NCBI RefSeq assembly: GCF_019100565.1
Contig: NZ_JAHRID010000001.1
Coordinates: 434,001-498,000 of the forward strand
Reading direction: 5' to 3'
Length of the DNA: 64,000 bases
From: Arsukibacterium indicum
Lineage (GTDB): Bacteria; Pseudomonadota; Gammaproteobacteria; Enterobacterales; Alteromonadaceae
Shown here: in pieces, positions 62,498 through 64,000 of the stretch
Layout of the letters: the number at the start of each line of letters is the position of its first letter
Position numbering within the stretch: the first letter of the stretch is position 1
Notes under the pieces: model-generated
Database searches by the model: none
Told to the model about the DNA's origin: nothing
Seen by the model: only the letters and a program-made list of their open reading frames with translations
Made by a program: the position numbers and the translations under genes

Positions 62498-64000
62498 TAG
62501 GACCTGTACCTTACACGCCGTTGCCGGGGCGCAGCCTGGGCTGCTTTAGCCGCTGGCGCCCTGTTTTGGTCTTCGGGGTGATAAACGTTTATGTTTGTGT
62601 CCCACGGCTGTGCCCAGCGCAGCGGTGACTGCCAGAATTTAGGTGTATGTGTTTTAAGCTGGTATTGCGCTGCTTCGTTGTAGCAAAGCAAGTCGAACGC
62701 TTCATTCGGGCGCTTTTTGTTTGCTCTGTCCCAGTGGCCTTGTTCGTCTCGGCTTTCGGCTGTTAGTTCGTCGTAGAACCATTTGCCCAGCCAGTCAGGG
62801 AAGTGCACAAAGCCGGCACCGGCGGTGTCGCGTTCCAGCTTGTTACTTACGTTGTCTTTTAATTTGTTGGTGGCAAGTATGTGCAGTGGCACATCGCCTT
62901 TTGCGTCGGCTTTGCGATCGGCCCGCTTGGTGTTGTCGGGCCGGCTTATTTTCACCATGTCGGGCTGCGTTTTACTGCCGCCTTTTACCAGCATTAGTTT
63001 GTGGTGGCGGTTTTCAGTGCGCAGCTTGCGGTAGTAGCTGTAAGCGTTGTTCGAAACGCCGTCTTCACCGCCGTGGTCGCATACCATTAAATGGACATGC
63101 ATTTCGCGGCCGCTTTCATCGTCAAGCGGGTAACCGCGATCCAGTATTAACCGGCTGAGCTGCTGCCAGTCTTCTGGATAACCTGCCGGGTCTATCTGGT
63201 GATAGCGCTCGGTTGGCTCGGTGGCGTTTTCATCTTTTACCCGGGCTGACAGCTTTATGTTGTAACGGTCGATTAACCAGCGTTCGTGCTGGCTGTTGCC
63301 ATGCACCTGCACAACAAAGCGGCGGTCTTTACCGGCCTGCACATCGACACAGGCCACCAGAAATAACACGCCGTTTGGTACGTGGCGTTTGGTTGTTACT
63401 TCGGCCCGTTCGGCCAGCCTGTCGGCGCTGCGTTTTCTGTCTGACTTCTGGTAGCTGTATGCCCTGCCCTGATCGGTGTTGATCGTGGTTTTAAGCTTTT
63501 CCTGGCTACCAGTGGCCTCGTAATCTTTTACCGCTGATAAATAGTTGTATACCAGCTGTTCCCAGCTTTGGAAGCTGGCCGCGGGGCCCTGCATCCAGTA
63601 GCTGACAAAATCGGTGTCTATCGGCTTGCCGGTGATTATGCCGCCGCCGGATATACTACAGTTCTCCGGCACCCAGCGCGAAGCCATCAGCATAGGCTGC
63701 TTAGCCAGCTGGGTTATTTCGCTATCGCCACAATGCGGGCAACAGCAGGTAACCGTGCGGCTGGCTTTGCGTATATCTTTTTCTGTTGTGTCCCAGCGCA
63801 GGTACTCCCAGTTTGCCGGGAAGAACTCACCACAGCTGGGGCATGGCCAGTACAGCACACGCCTGTCGCCAAGGTTATAAAGCGCACCTATACCAACGGT
63901 TGGCGGGAACAGATGCGGCGTTGCCGGGTCTGGCTCCCAGTCCGGATCCAGTATTTCATAACCCGGGCTGCTTTCAGCTACTGCCATGCCGCGACTGCGG
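62497..64000 (-). CDS. Terminase large subunit (gpA-like), 3' part; start beyond window
   Basis: About 500 C-terminal residues are visible. The frame stays open to the right edge (reads ...SRG before the Met at 63987), and the ATPase Walker motifs of the family are missing, so the gene begins outside. Seen: a zinc-finger-like YWPCPSCGEFFPANWEYLRW with a second pair TCCCPHCGD, and nuclease-domain segments CVDVQAGKDRRFVVQVHG and HLMVCDHGGEDGVSNNAYSYYRK. It cuts and packages DNA at cos-type ends. Confidence 0.93.
   Translation of the reverse strand, partial: RSRGMAVAESSPGYEILDPDWEPDPATPHLFPPTVGIGALYNLGDRRVLYWPCPSCGEFFPANWEYLRWDTTEKDIRKASRTVTCCCPHCGDSEITQLAKQPMLMASRWVPENCSISGGGIITGKPIDTDFVSYWMQGPAASFQSWEQLVYNYLSAVKDYEATGSQEKLKTTINTDQGRAYSYQKSDRKRSADRLAERAEVTTKRHVPNGVLFLVACVDVQAGKDRRFVVQVHGNSQHERWLIDRYNIKLSARVKDENATEPTERYHQIDPAGYPEDWQQLSRLILDRGYPLDDESGREMHVHLMVCDHGGEDGVSNNAYSYYRKLRTENRHHKLMLVKGGSKTQPDMVKISRPDNTKRADRKADAKGDVPLHILATNKLKDNVSNKLERDTAGAGFVHFPDWLGKWFYDELTAESRDEQGHWDRANKKRPNEAFDLLCYNEAAQYQLKTHTPKFWQSPLRWAQPWDTNINVYHPEDQNRAPAAKAAQAAPRQRRVRYRS

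Larger units (their letters stand above)
38489..64000. mobile_element. Integrase region and lambda-like siphoprophage (right end outside window)
   Basis: From the tRNA-Arg onward every gene is phage or island type: a tyrosine integrase on the + strand, then a single - strand block of tail, head and packaging genes. The order terminase-W-portal-protease-decoration-capsid-connector-tail tube-tape measure matches lambda-like siphoviruses. The unrelated tRNA fragment at 40398-40430 makes it possible that the integrase belongs to a separate small element and the prophage proper starts near 40480. The right boundary, lysis, replication and repressor genes are not in view. Confidence 0.88.

Noticed and set aside
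40551..64000. Mu-like transposable prophage
   Set aside because: The terminase, gpW, portal, S49 protease, gpD and gpE-like order is lambda-like and no transposase A/B genes are visible.
1..64000. CRISPR array
   Set aside because: No set of evenly spaced identical short repeats with unique spacers was seen; the only short repeats are those described near the integrase and flgH.

Overview
The window comes from a polarly flagellated gammaproteobacterium. The order of the flagellar genes (flgM/flgN/flgA next to cheV-cheR, then flgBCDE, flgFGHIJ, flgKL, four flagellins, flaG-fliD-fliS-fliT-like-maf), the sodium-motor-type accessory genes flgP and flgT, and a nonulosonic-acid island beside the flagellins resemble Alteromonadales and relatives of Rheinheimera, Alishewanella and Arsukibacterium. 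The genus is an inference; no 16S or marker gene is present.

Region 1 (1-12489, + strand) is a flagellin-glycan operon of at least 14 genes joined by 1-8 bp overlaps. It starts inside pseF, then pseG and pseI (pseudaminic acid pathway; pseB and pseC must lie to the left or elsewhere). A decoration block follows: formyltransferase, PIG-L deacetylase, PseH-like acetyltransferase, acyl carrier protein, adenylating enzyme, SDR reductase, DUF115 protein and a methyltransferase. A second sugar-activation pair comes next: a NeuA/LegF-type CMP-sugar synthetase and a 750-residue CBS-NeuB-SAF-TIM-barrel fusion. A TylF-type methyltransferase ends the operon. The convergent Maf protein (12585-15407, -) is the probable enzyme that puts the sugar on flagellin.

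Region 2 (12585-38312) is the flagellar locus, mostly on the - strand. Intergenic gaps carry well-formed sigma-28 sites (TAAAGTTT-N11-GCCGATAA type) before flaG, three flagellin genes, flgK and flgM, and sigma-54 sites (GG-N10-GC) before flgB, flgF, flgA, flgP and flgT. This gives a hierarchy: sigma-54 for hook and basal body, sigma-28 for filament, cap, chaperones, Maf and the anti-sigma factor FlgM. Intrinsic terminators follow flgE and two flagellin genes.

Region 3 (38414-40475) is an integration hotspot: an intact tRNA-Arg(CCU), a P4-type tyrosine integrase preceded by direct and inverted repeats, a small one-helix membrane protein, and an orphan 3' half of a different tRNA followed by its terminator.

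Region 4 (40551-64000, all - strand) is the morphogenesis half of a lambda-like siphoprophage, running off the right edge inside the large terminase gene. From right to left: terminase, gpW, portal, S49 protease with nested scaffold, decoration protein, major capsid, head-tail and tail-tube proteins, a probable moron (secreted DUF4124 protein), tape measure, then a tail-tip/adhesin block with two unusual repeat proteins, a permuted-papain-like protein, a beta-propeller-like protein and a LamG/Ig/FN3 protein. Three intrinsic terminators interrupt this late operon. No lysis, replication or repressor genes are visible; they must lie further right.

No stretch longer than about 300 bases lacks a gene. 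The largest gaps (18925-19206, 20917-21120, 38489-38673, 40352-40550) are all described below. No CRISPR array, IS element or rRNA was seen.
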